DNA of 64,000 nucleotides, taken from contig CM059562.1 in assembly GCA_030386875.1 (NCBI GenBank), positions 75,512,095-75,576,094 on the forward strand, in the 5' to 3' direction. Shown here piece after piece: positions 1 through 10,914 of the stretch; positions within the stretch are counted from its first letter, which is position 1; each line of letters begins with the position of its first letter. The position numbers were made by a program, and so were the translations under genes. The notes below the pieces were generated by a model. The model did not search any database, had not been told where the DNA came from, and was given only the letters and a program-made list of their open reading frames with translations. This DNA is from Morinoia aosen (lineage: Eukaryota; Arthropoda; Malacostraca; Amphipoda; Talitridae).

Positions 1-1687
1 TGAATGAACAAGGCAATATTTAATTTCAACGAGCAAAAAAGCTCATGAAATTTCATTTCATTGTACCGTAGTTCATTAATTTCAATACTGGATACAATAG
101 TTAATTACTCAGCAGTTTGAAAATTAATGGTTAGATAATAATTCACCCGAATTAAACTAATATAATAAAAAACAATTTTCTTTGAAATCTCATTTCGAAG
201 ATAAAAATAAGAACTTAACTAAAATGATCTTGTGACCAAACGCTCCGTGTCACAGAAAATTTACTTTCAGAGTTCCAACAACAAATGCACATATCCCGGT
301 GTTAAGAAGGCTAAAAACTAATATTATAAAAACAGTGTTTCTATATTCACGAGTTGTGTAGTTTTGAGCAAGTATTGTCGGTACCCCAGGAAACAGTTTT
401 GTGATGTGCACATTTCACAATCAATACTCGTACATGTAATGATAATAGAACAGTGCTCCCAGTGTAGGGCAACTCGAGCGGTACGGTCTCGCTCAAATTG
501 ATATTTCGCAGAAGTGCGTAACGTCATATCTGTAACCTCTCTCGGCTTAAATTACGAACCGATTTTCACAGCATTTGAAAACGAATCCTTAGAAAAATTT
601 CCTCTTTTCTTATCAATGACACAACATTTTTCCTTTTTTCAGCCTGGGCTCCCAAAAACTCAAGGTTAAGTTCGTATTCAACGCGGGATAATGAAAATTT
701 TCTGTTCTACATCAAACATATTTTTTTCAATTATTGTAATTTCTGTGTGGAAATATGTTCCTGTAGTAATTTGAATTGAAGAATTTGGTAAATTATTTAT
801 TTAATAATAATACCCAGCGCTATGTTTAAGCTTTTTAGCAATTGAGAGCAGTTGAAACTCCAGAATAATTAATAGTTTCACGAAAAATAAGTCTTAGTGG
901 TATAAATGTTGAAGAGTTCATCGTCGTATAATTTGTCTTATTCCAAAGTCAACTGTCAACAAAATTACTTGTGTTCAAATAATTACACGAAAAACATTCA
1001 ACGCCCCACTGTGATGTACATGTACTGATATATGCAGGAATGACCGTACGTGGCGAGCAGTCATACATATTGAGGAACCTTCGCTCCCATCATTCGTGAG
1101 GTGAGCACTGCCCGGCAGCGATGTCTCCTCTCGCACCGGCAATTAACTTTTGTCAAACCCCAAACACATGAAATAACTATGGAATTTTTTGAAAGGACCA
1201 TTTGTACATTGTGAATTTAACCTGCTATTTTTCCGACCTCGGTGTCCTTCTATTTTTTAACTTTAATTAATTTAACCTTCGGTGCGATATAGTTTGAATA
1301 ACTCAAGCGCTAGCAAACCCATGTTACTGCTACTACTACTATTTTTCCGACCTCCTCATATTAGAGTCTATGTATACTTCGAAAATCTTGACTCAGTAAT
1401 CGACAGCGACTTTTCAGTAGAACTCTTGTAATTGTAAATTAATAATAGCGAAGTTTTTCTATATCCTAATCGTTTATCATCAATATTTGTTAAATGTTTT
1501 ATCTCCTGGAACGATAAAAACAAAAGTAAAAATTAACTTTTGGTAGCCTTAGAGCTCAAATTTATAATCCAGCGCCTAAAGATGAGTTTTGTCCTCCGAA
1601 TCCCTCTTTTCTAGGATGATTTTTCTAGTGACGTTGGTTCTTCTCTCTATCCCAGAGTTAAATATGCTCACTTATTATTTTTTACAG
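1..1687. other. AT-rich non-coding stretch
   Basis: No open frame with coding character, RNA gene or clear repeat is visible. A slightly GC-richer patch near 1075-1145 has no recognisable signal. Confidence 0.5.
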
Positions 1688-1871
1688 GACATTCGATCAA
1701 ATTTGGTTCCACAGCCTCATATCTGCAGTGCGTTGTCCGGTTGTCACCGCGAGCTGCGGCCATGGAAACAAATGCACAGGAGCTCGTCCGACGCTGTCAT
1801 GGCCCTTGCTTCCTCGACCAGCCGAAGATAAGAAGCACAAATTAAGAAACCTATACAAATCATGCACATAA
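1688..1871 (+). CDS. possible terminal exon, product unknown
   Basis: A pyrimidine-rich tract ending in TTTTTTACAG stands directly before 1688. The sequence after it is markedly GC-richer than its surroundings. One frame is open from the acceptor to a TAA at 1869-1871, about 60 residues, beginning Thr-Phe-Asp-Gln and rich in Cys, Pro and basic residues. A second frame contains an ATG in good Kozak context (gccATGg near 1761) followed by about 26 codons, so the block could instead be a 5' or non-coding exon. No family is recognised and no partner exon was found. The call rests only on the acceptor and the composition shift. Confidence 0.2.
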
Positions 1872-2633
1872 CAGACCACGAAAATTTCTTATCGTAAGTC
1901 GATACTGTTATGGCACTTGTAAACTTGTAGGAGTGTCAGACACGATCCATTAGTCAAGCGAGCTCATCACGCCATACCTGATGCCGACAATTAATGAAGT
2001 CCTGGTATCAGTCAAGACGGGTTCAGCGCTGTCGTCAGCGGTTATCTCTACAACCTGGGAACAGACAGCACTACATGTTCTATGGCTGCCAGAAAGAATG
2101 ATGTTCCTTTACTCGTGCGGAAGAGACAACTCTATAATCTTCAATAAGTCCCGATAACGTCGTCAAGTTGATCTCAGACTTCTATATATCTCTTCGATGC
2201 ACCACAGCTATCAAAACACATAGGGAGATTATAGCTCTGTATAGTGAGTTAGATTAGATCCTTAAAGTTTAACGCTCTCCCATGCGAACGATTGTCTCAC
2301 TTTCAGAACTTGCATCTGAACACTCGTCCAAATTATCCATCGCGGTTCTCAACTGTTATGATACAACTGCGACACCCCGTGACTCACCTACTTGTATCAT
2401 TTGACCCTGTAATTTTTCTGAGCGTAAGATCCACAATCTGCAGGACGTGCGCTATCCATGAGCTTATCTCTCTCCCGCATCATTTGTCTGAGTCTACAGA
2501 GGATTTGTCGCGAAACAGCGGCGCCCTCTCGTGTCCCAGCCAGACTAATTGATCGAACGCTCTGAATTTTATTGTGTTTCTAGCCTTGATGCCTCAAATC
2601 TGCCAAAAAATGTAAATTTAAACAAATAAATGT
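1872..2633. other. unannotated stretch
   Basis: A GTAAGT donor-like site occurs near 1893, out of frame with the preceding candidate exon. The sequence has moderate GC content but no convincing coding frame. Confidence 0.4.
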
Positions 2634-2725
2634 ACGAGGAGCTCACGAGATTAGAACCCGGGACTTAAATTCACCGCACCAGAACGCTATCGATCGCGCT
2701 ACCGACCACCCTAAAAGGTGGTCGA
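2634..2725 (-). mobile_element. tRNA-derived SINE-like fragment
   Basis: Read on the minus strand, the block has a tRNA-like layout. A GGTAGCGCGATC segment resembles a pol III A box. About 40 bases later GTCCCGGGTTCTAATC matches the B-box/T-arm pattern GGTTCRANYC. It does not fold as a complete tRNA, since no proper acceptor stem is visible, so a tRNA-derived SINE head or tRNA pseudogene is the better reading. Confidence 0.45.
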
Positions 2726-3303
2726 AGCTCAATGAAACTACTCGTAACTGAATGTAAATTTATTCTCACCATTTTCATTCAATTCCATTCATATTCTCGT
2801 TTACAATCTCATTCACATCTAATTCAGAATTCTAGTAGCAAACATCCATTCGTCATTAAATGGTCCATGATTGTTTTTTGATCCACTTACGCACTGTAAA
2901 TTATTTTTCCTTTTCCATGCTGTTTCGTAAATCTTAGTCTGGTATTCAGTCGAAACGCGACAGCTTGAAGCCCATCATTAGATGATAATTTAGTGCTTAT
3001 CAGTTCTGTGAGAAAATATTCATTCTCATTAACTTTAAAGCGACTTTCCCCTTGGTGTGGAAAAGACAAAAAATGAAATTATTATGTAGAACTGTCGAAA
3101 TTTTATGTCAAAAAATTGTGTAACATCGAATCATGACAATCTAACTTAATTTTTCCAAATGTGTTACAAAGTCATACTAAGGGGAAAATAAAGAAACTTT
3201 GGAGGTTGACGGAAATAAATCAACTAAATTTTATCGCTTACGAATAAGCATGCTTGCACTACCTCACAGGCTCAATTCTGTGTCGGTAAAACATTTTTTT
3301 CAC
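2726..3303. other. AT-rich non-coding stretch
   Basis: Only short random open frames are present. It begins with loose CATTC/CATTT-rich simple sequence (about 2755-2830). Confidence 0.4.
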
Positions 3304-3455
3304 CTGGTAATGCAAGTCTCGTTCAACCAATTGCTTACAGTCTGAATAATATAGGGTCCTGGAGTCAACAATCGACGCAATGACGGAACCTTTTCGATAA
3401 CGACGGAACGAAGCGTTTGTACATTGTACTTGGCGCAGCTCACTGTGCTTCACTT
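3304..3455 (-). CDS. candidate internal coding exon, product unknown
   Basis: On the minus strand a good acceptor (GATGATTTTCAG) precedes 3455 and a donor (CAG then GTGAAA) follows 3304. The 152 bases between have one open frame entered in phase 2 and left at a codon boundary, giving 50 residues. Composition is protein-like: SELRQVQ near the start, then RRYRKG, then DSRTLYYSDC, ending LHYQ. I do not recognise the family. Chance open frames of this size with flanking AG and GT are not rare in 64 kb, so the call is weak; no neighbouring exon could be linked by phase. Confidence 0.3.
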
Positions 3456-3480
3456 CTGAAAATCATCCGGAATGACTAAA

Positions 3481-3588
3481 CCCAGTCTAACTTTTTCGCC
3501 ATAGCGTGCATGTTTTTCGCCGCCCAAGTGATTTAATTACTTTGGCGGCGTAAAACATGCATGCAGGCGGCGAAAAAGTTAGACTGGG
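3481..3588. mobile_element. 108-bp MITE-like fold-back element, copy 1
   Basis: Perfect 20-bp terminal inverted repeats begin CCCAGTCTAACTTTTTC and are mirrored at 3569-3588. A second inner inverted repeat (GCATG...TTTCGCCGC against GGCGGCG...CATGC) makes almost the whole element fold on itself. A same-length copy lies at 48362-48469. The flanks here are AA on both sides. There is no coding capacity, so it would depend on a transposase from elsewhere. Confidence 0.8.
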
Positions 3589-5109
3589 AAGGAGACTGAT
3601 TTTGTGTTTTTGACTTCGAAGTCTTCTAACAATTTCCCTGGATTTCTCAACGACAGACTAACGCAGTGCAGAAGTCGATCTCCACAATAAATTGTCATTC
3701 TCAGGGACAAAATGTATTCATTTGGTCATTTTAAACAGCGACTGTACATAAAAATATTCAGCAGTTTTATGCTCTTCATGAGGAAAACTTATAGTAGTAC
3801 CTTCAGTAAAGGACTCCTTGGGAAGATTGCTTCAAATCCCTATGGGTAGTCATCGAACCTTATCGTCTTCAGGTAGATATGCTTATAAGAACAATTTCTT
3901 TATTAACCACAATTGAATGTGCTTTCGTTCATAGGAGAGGAGTGACTGCCTTTTGACTATTGAAGAAGAGTTAATTAGCCTTCATCTCTATGCCTCATCG
4001 CGTATGATCCATGGACAAGCTCTTGAAGGAACTGCTTGTCGTCGCAACTTTCGTATGTTTATCAGGTGTGGGACTTCTGCATTCGAAAATCTTTCCCAAT
4101 CAACTCCCCATGAAGTTTCAGACCATATTGGATGTGTTTTACTCATACTCGTGAGCGGGCAGCGCTTCGTACGGCAATGGCCTGCATGTTTTTTTAAAAA
4201 CAATGTAGCTGTAATGATTCAATTTTTTATTTTCTGGGTTTGCCCTTTAAGGCATACAGTTTGAGGACACAATTAAAATTTTCATTTTCTTGATCATCTT
4301 GCAACTGTGAAAATTTAACTTTCGTTAAATTTAACAACAGAATGTTTGACCTTCTTGCTTATACATTTTGCCTCACCTCTCATGAATTGAGTGATTGAAA
4401 AAAGCTAACAAAGCTCCATAAGTAAAATATAATATCGACACTCATAATTTTGTTTAAAGTCGCCAAAAAAAACAGTGTCTACTCTATAAGAAACGTAAAT
4501 ACATTTACTGTAAACCAAAAAGCAGCCTGATAAGAAAGTAAAAATCTACTTCGTTCTTTTAGAATAAAAGTTTAATATTAAAGCGCGCAAAATACTACAT
4601 GCGAAAACCAACGCCAATTTCGTTGCTTTTAGGAATACAACGTTATGATTCCCCATTTTATACGCTTTGTGTTGATAAGAAAACATCTCGGTTAAGCCCG
4701 CCTTGAACAACGACAGAATCGCTCATTACACGCTTTCCTGCAAACTACGCACACTATAGAATATCTTTTCCCTCGGAGGTAATAAGCAACTGCGCGCGCT
4801 GCTCTCTAGACAAGCAAAAGTGCGTACACGGCCTCATTACGCGCTGATTTATCGCTGACTGCAGACCCTGCCTCTCCTGGCCGGCTGCTCGTCAACGGTT
4901 GGACGAGCGCAGGCGGATATTTGAGCCGCTGATGTTTCCCACGGTGTCGTGTTCCCGTCACGACGTGCCCTCAGCGTACCCTCACTCACGCCGATGTGCA
5001 CGTATGCCGGAGTACATGTACATAGTACCATGGTACACGAGTACTCAAGCACTGTACCCTCATACCAGCGCAATGACTCTGTACTGTCTCACAGTATGAT
5101 CTTCAAACT
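3589..5109. other. non-coding stretch
   Basis: Open frames near 3953-4264 overlap on both strands and look random. A GC-richer patch at 4725-5080 precedes the minisatellite without clear promoter or exon signals. Confidence 0.4.
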
Positions 5110-5384
5110 CAGTACCCTCACGGCAGCATGCTCAGTACCCTCACCGCAGCACGCCCAGTACCCTCACCGCAGCACACCCAGTACCCTCACCGCAGCACGC
5201 TCAGTACCCTCACAACAGTACGCTCAGTACCTTCACCGCAGCACGCTCAGTACCCTCACAACAGTACACTCAGTACCCTCACCGCAGCACGCTCAGTACC
5301 CTCACCGCAGCACGCCCAGTACCCTCACTGCAGCACGCTCAGTACCCTCACTGCAGCACGCTCAGAACCCTCACCGTAGCGCGT
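5110..5384 (+). repeat. 23-bp minisatellite, about 12 copies
   Basis: Tandem unit CAGTACCCTCACCGCAGCAC plus three bases, with variants in the second half (ACAACAGTA, CTGCAGCA). The unit lacks stop codons on the plus strand and 23 is not a multiple of 3, so overlapping frames all stay open; the 169- and 83-codon frames here are an artefact of the repeat. Confidence 0.95.
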
Positions 5385-6234
5385 CTGTCAGACTCCCCTC
5401 ACCACCGCGCGTCTGCCAGTCAGCATCACTCTGCGCCTGTCCCTCCAACAACAATTAATGCGAGTATTGCCTTGAGGCGCACATGACTTTCTTGGCCCCA
5501 CGCACTTGGAAACTCGGTCTCTGGGAGGTATCGATGGCCCTCAAATTACACAAAGCGTTTGAGAACGAGCTGCTGTGGACCCCACGCTGCATAAAACCCT
5601 TGGAGGTGATAGCGTTGGCTAAAAATTCGGAGTTAACAATGACGTGGTTCGTACGGAGAGTAAAGTGTTGCTGAAAATTAGCATTGAAATGTTGGTATCA
5701 GAAAAAGGATGTCAAAATGTCTTTCGGCCAGCTTGTTTGAGAAAAATATTCTGCATGGAAACGTGTTAAGATAAACAAAACTTATTTAAATACAAATACC
5801 GAACCTCATAGTTAATCAATGAGTTTTTGAATCCGGCATTTTCAGAACTTCGTTCACATTAGTTCGTTACATTCCTCTTACGAAGAAAATAAAATTGACG
5901 AAGAAAAAAAATATTGTAAGAACAACATGAACAATGCATACTTGCGTACAATTAATGACGATTTTGAACAATTTTTCACCCGAAGAAAATGGTACGAACT
6001 TAGCTAATTGTAACTGAACTGATATAGAACGTGTGTTGAAGGGAAGTGATTGCTATTCACTGCATTAATGTCTCAAATGGATTTTGCGTGATCAGGGAAT
6101 GTTTCTGCGTGAAAACTTGAGGAGGGATATGAGTTCTCGCTTCTTCAAGTACTTAACAGCGATCAAGTTCGGGGAATGATATTACCACGATAAAAGAAAA
6201 AATATTAATTCTGAGACTTCAGGCAAACGTTACA
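5385..6234. other. non-coding stretch
   Basis: A short GC-richer block at 5480-5670 is open in one plus frame (63 codons) but lacks splice or start support. Confidence 0.4.
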
Positions 6235-6490
6235 GGCCGCAGAAAAGATATCAGACTGTTGGCAAACTTATCGAGCAGAAGATGAAATAGGAGACTGTTG
6301 GCAAACTTAGCAAACAGAAGAGATATGAGACTGTCGGCAAACTTAACAAACAGAAGAGATATGATACTGTTGGTAAACTTAACAAACAGAAGGAGAGATA
6401 TGAGACTGACGGCAAATTTAACTAACAGAAGAATAGAAATGAGACTGCTGGCAAACTTAAAAGACAGCGGAAGCAATATGGGACTGCTAG
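6235..6490 (+). repeat. degenerate tandem repeat, unit about 36-42 bp
   Basis: Roughly six to seven copies of GAGACTGTTGGCAAACTTA followed by ACAAACAGAAGAGATAT, with small length changes. It is open on both strands for this reason; the frames at 6219-6587 and 6298-6531 are not taken as genes. Confidence 0.85.
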
Positions 6491-6697
6491 AATACGTAGC
6501 AAGCAAAAGTGAGAGAGAGGATGAGAGATAAAGAGAGACACTATACATTTGAGCGCAGCCTAAACTAGTTAGGAAACTTGATCCCAAAACAGAACCTTTT
6601 TGTACGCGCCCTCTTGGTAGCCATTTGAGTGCACAGCTCGGCAGTGTGCATGAGTGCTATATGTGGTGCGTCGACTCGTCAGTGAGCTGATGTAAAG

Positions 6698-6776
6698 TAA
6701 ACTAACTTGCTAAGATGATGGTGTAAACATAATCATGTTTATCTAGCAAGTTAGACTGGAATCTAACTTGCTGGTA
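6698..6776. repeat. short hairpin-forming inverted repeat
   Basis: CTAACTTGCTA is mirrored by TAGCAAGTTAG about 40 bases on. Then TTAGACTGGAATCTAA adds another small palindrome. The GTTAGACTGG portion matches the ends of the 108-bp elements at 3481 and 48362, suggesting a decayed relative. Confidence 0.45.
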
Positions 6777-7256
6777 TATTTGAGGAGTTATATTCTAGAC
6801 AGTATACTACCAAAGGAGTGTACTAGTTTGTATGAGAGTTGAAATAGTGCACTGGCTTGTCAGTGCCTTAGGAGAGTTGGAGTATACTGGTTTTTTAATA
6901 AGTTGTATTGGTGTAATAGCTTTTCAGTTTACTTTTTGAGGAGTTTACTGGTATGTAAGTGAGCTGTTACAATAGTGTACTGGCTTGGCAGTAAGATAGT
7001 GAAGAATTATATATTTTGGCATGCAGTTTACTGGAGTAGTTTTATATTGTTTTTTCTGGAAACTAAATTAGCTGTATAACAGAGTTTTTCAATATAAAAC
7101 GAGGCTACCATACTCTCTAATGCGCTCATTTTCCCACGTGTTCAACATATTATCAGACCAGCCGAGAGTTCCAATTACAATTATGCCGCCACATAGTGAT
7201 TGCTGAAATGATGTCCACCCTGTATGTAGAAATGATTAACTGGGGAATATCGAATG

Positions 7257-7325
7257 CACCGATGAAACGTCTTTGTAACGTCTTCGCTGGTGAAAGGTCT
7301 TAGATAATAATAATTTTAACCAGCC
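7257..7325 (+). repeat. diverged copy of a segment in inverted repeat B
   Basis: The block matches the minus strand of 43806-43890 (plus strand 52365-52435) with scattered substitutions. The shared core is ATGAAACG, TGTAACGTCTTCG and TAATAATAAT. It marks a dispersed repeat family carried inside the large inverted-repeat arms. Confidence 0.6.
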
Positions 7326-7726
7326 GAGATAATAATTTTAACCAGCCGAGAAGCAAAACAGGGTCAGAAAATTTGACTTGCTTCACTTCAGTTCTAACTT
7401 CTAAGATGATCGCGAAGAGGCAAATTCACGGCATCGTGCAAGCATCAGGTTATGCTAATTCATAAATCAGTCCATCCATTCCGTCCCGGAGCTTTGGCGT
7501 CTCAAAATTCCAAGCCCAATCAAGTGAGGTGTTTGAGAGGGAACAAAGCTTTTTCCATTTATTGGCCTCTGTACTTTGTAATATGCTTTTTTGTTAAGAA
7601 TTTAGAAAAAATCATTTAAATACCTTTCGTGGAATTATCGACTTAGTTGGGTTGAGAAACCGTCTGTCTTCCATTCATGGTCAACGAGGCGCTCACACTG
7701 TCAGATGTGCTCTGGTCAGGTTTCAG

Positions 7727-7866
7727 TAAATCGCGCATTAAATAACATCAAGTATTTTACATTTTACTTTGTGATTACATTTTGCATTAAATCGCGCATT
7801 TTGCATTAAATCGCGCATCAAATAACATCAAGTATTTTACATTTTACTTTGTGATTACATTTTGCG
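7727..7866 (+). repeat. 80-bp direct duplication
   Basis: AATAACATCAAGTATTTTAC and the following bases occur at 7741 and again at 7821, each preceded by AAATCGCGCAT. The two copies are nearly identical, so the duplication is recent. Confidence 0.9.
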
Positions 7867-8582
7867 CATCAAGCAAAGGCGCAAGAATCCACTCGCTGGC
7901 TAGCAACGTTTTTCATTCGCACGTGTTGTGAAGACTCATGCTATGATAAGTGATTAAATGAGTACAATCCCTACTCCGATTGTGATACACGAGTATGCAA
8001 GATATGCGGAGCTTTTATAGTGTTACGGAGAGGGTAAATCATATTTTTTTTCATCAAGATTTTTGAAAAATAGATAAGTCCATTAAAATTCAAAGAACAT
8101 TTTGGCTAAAGTGTCGCAATGGTTTTCTAAATGAAAAATCGTACCAACGGTCATCATTGAAATGTACGACATTCAAATTTTGTGTTTTGTGATGAGGGGG
8201 AAGTAATTTGTAGTATCTATTAACATATAATAGCAATTTTTTTAGTACTTATTGTGATCCAAATGACCTTCAGTGCATATTCTCCCTACATATAACGAAT
8301 GGTTTCACTGCAATAAAGTAAATATTAGTTCATAAATGCCGTAGTTGTTGAAATTTGATATATTTTTCCAGTGGTTGAGGCTACCGTTTGCAATGTGCGA
8401 TCGCAATATCTTACAATGTGATGGTACTGATGCCAAAACTATGTTTATTATTTTGATATTCAATCTCATGTCAGTATTGGAAAGAATCAAAATGTTTAGA
8501 GAAGTAGATTTTAGAGAAGATACTCAAGACTTTAAATGCAATTTTTTCCCTCTCATCGCCTTAATGTTTCGTCAGTAGAACG

Positions 8583-8675
8583 TTTATAAATACTAACATA
8601 AGCGATAGGACTTTTATTTCACTCTTGAGTATCATTTTCAGTCTCAGCAAGTTAAGAAAGTATTCAATATAAACT
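8583..8675 (+). repeat. 93-bp dispersed direct repeat, copy 1
   Basis: The block is repeated at 10822-10914 with two visible substitutions. It starts TTTATAAATACTAACATAAG and ends TATTCAATATAAACT. No terminal inverted repeats or coding capacity are seen. Confidence 0.9.
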
Positions 8676-8819
8676 TGACGTTCTTGACATGCATAGCACA
8701 CATAAGAGACATCTTGGTCAATTCATTCTCATTTCTGTCAGCCTTAAGACCCAAAATAATCACAAGATTCATTTACATGCCAAGCTTTCAATTGGATTTG
8801 CAAACAAACTGGGAAAAAT

Positions 8820-9270
8820 ACCTAAAGTTAATTAAACTTGAAATTGAAATTTAATAAACTTGAAACTTCACTTAACTTGAAACGTAAATAACTTGAAACA
8901 TAACTTGACACTGAACCAACTTGAAACATAATATTAAACTTAAAAAACTTGCAACATAACCTGAAACTTAACAAATTCTAAATATAACTCGAAACTTGAC
9001 AAAATTGAAGCATAATTCCAAACTTCACAAACATCATTGTTTTTCGTTTCTTAACCGTTCTGAGCGGCGGTTGCTGCCGAGGACCCCCAAAGCCTGTGGT
9101 CGGTAAAAAACTTGTAACATAACTTGAAACTTAACAAACTCTAAACATAACTTGAAAATTATAAAAATAGAAGCACAACTTCAAACTTCAACAATTTGAA
9201 GCATTGCTTTTCGTTTTTTCTTAGCCATTTTGAGCGGCGCTTGCTGCAGAGGACGACAACTATAGCCTGT
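8820..9270 (+). repeat. composite degenerate repeat
   Basis: Many imperfect copies of AACTTGAAAC/ATAACTTGAAAC are followed by a block of about 75 bp (TTTTCGTTT...TGAGCGGCG.TTGCTGC). The whole arrangement then repeats with a period of about 170 bp: TGAGCGGCG occurs at 9061 and 9231. It is a higher-order repeat of two unlike parts. Confidence 0.75.
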
Positions 9271-10821
9271 GGTGCGCACCTCGTTGACTGGGCCCTCATT
9301 ATATCCTGGACGGGTGTTTAGCAAATAATTTCAAGACCCGAGTCTGCGAGTCGCATTTTTGAGGTGCGGTTGCGGAGTGCAGAGCGGTAGCGAAGTTCGG
9401 TGTCAGGTGTGAGGCAACATTCCTGTGGTCATCCCCCGAGTCTCGGGTTACCCCCGAACAACCCTCGTGATCCCCGGCCATTTGGGAGTAGCCAACTGTT
9501 AAATTTTGCTTCTGCCAGTCAATGAGGTGCGTCCAAGGTTGCTTTTTTCCGCGTCTTCAATCAGTCTGGCTTTTGAACATCAATAAAAAGATAACTTCGT
9601 CTTAATATGGGATGGTAAAGAGCTCTACCATTCCTAATTCCGGTTTGAATCAGAGGAGTCTTTTTCTAAAGAAGAAATATTCACGTTGATTGTTGTTGCT
9701 TGTAATTTTCCGGTCATCTTAATCTCCAGTTTGCTGCCTTGGTTTTGAAGATCAGTAGTGATTAATTTCTGTAATTTTAATCTCTCATTTTATTTTTGTT
9801 AAAGCTTTTATGTCACTAGGTCGGTCATGTGATCCCTCCGTCACTTTTTAACAAAGTTCTTATGAACTAAAAAACCCGCCTTTGCTCTCGACTCCACTGT
9901 ATATAAGGGAGAAGAATTTAAAACAATGGAAGCCTGACCATCAAGCACGGTGCTTTATGCTTCAGAAAATTCAATACTTCATTAGTATTTGCATGTTCAT
10001 GAATGTATGTTCACATATTGGTATGCAAAATATTTAGTAAGGCAAAGTAGTTTATTTAAATGCAGATAAAGTTTAGGCTTTAATCACGTCAAACGTACGT
10101 GAACCTTTTCGGTTAAATTCGTTGGGGCGTCATAGTATAGAGGAACTAATTTGCTTCACAACAACAGATGCTTTATACTTCACCGGAACCATCACGCGCT
10201 CACCACACTACTAATTTATCACAACGAAGCCTAAACTCGCACGTCACAGTACAACAAATATCATTCCACTCGCTATGGCAAAACACAGACATGACTCGAA
10301 AATAGAACTCAATCTTAAGTGTCACACACAGTACTATCATGTGGCGTTGAATAGATATGAATAAATAATACGACAGAGATCTGACTTCGATGTATTGTAT
10401 CTGTATTCCGTGCTGTATGAAATTTATTATCTTCATCGATTAATTAATGTAACTTCGGGAATTTCTATAAAACATATTCAAAACTTGAAATTTTAGTTAC
10501 GTAAAACGTACGTCAACCCATACGGCAAACGAGAGTGAAAAAGAACTAAATTCATACTCTAATGTCTCATAATTTAATAAAAAAGACAATGTGACGCTGT
10601 TGAAGAGCTCGTACTCAGACGTACAATAATAACAGAAGTTGAACTCAAGCGTTGATGTTGCCGACACATGATCTAGTGTCGATTTTTGACATATATATAT
10701 ATATGCGTCTAAGGACCATCAAATGAAAACTCTACATTCGGCATTGAAATTTAATTTTTTAGGGTATTAGAGATAAAAACTTCGGATCACTCTAAAATGG
10801 AGTTCAAAATGACTCGTCACT
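9271..10821. other. non-coding stretch
   Basis: GC-richer sequence at 9290-9480 is followed by AT-rich DNA. No supported exon is seen. Confidence 0.4.
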
Positions 10822-10914
10822 TTATAAATACTAACATAAGCGATAGGACTTTTATTTCACTCGTGAGTATCATTTTCAGTCTCAGCAAGTTAAAAAAGTA
10901 TTCAATATAAACTC
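10822..10914 (+). repeat. 93-bp dispersed direct repeat, copy 2
   Basis: Partner of 8583-8675 in the same orientation, about 2.2 kb apart; similarity stops abruptly at both ends. Confidence 0.9.

Noticed and set aside
2634..2725. Functional tRNA gene
   Set aside because: Box-like motifs are present but no acceptor stem or clean anticodon arm could be drawn.
4949..5458. 169-codon frame rich in Pro, Ser and His
   Set aside because: It follows from the 23-bp minisatellite, which is open in more than one frame.
6219..6587. 122-codon minus frame rich in Ser and Leu
   Set aside because: It mirrors the degenerate 36-42-bp repeat, which is open on both strands.
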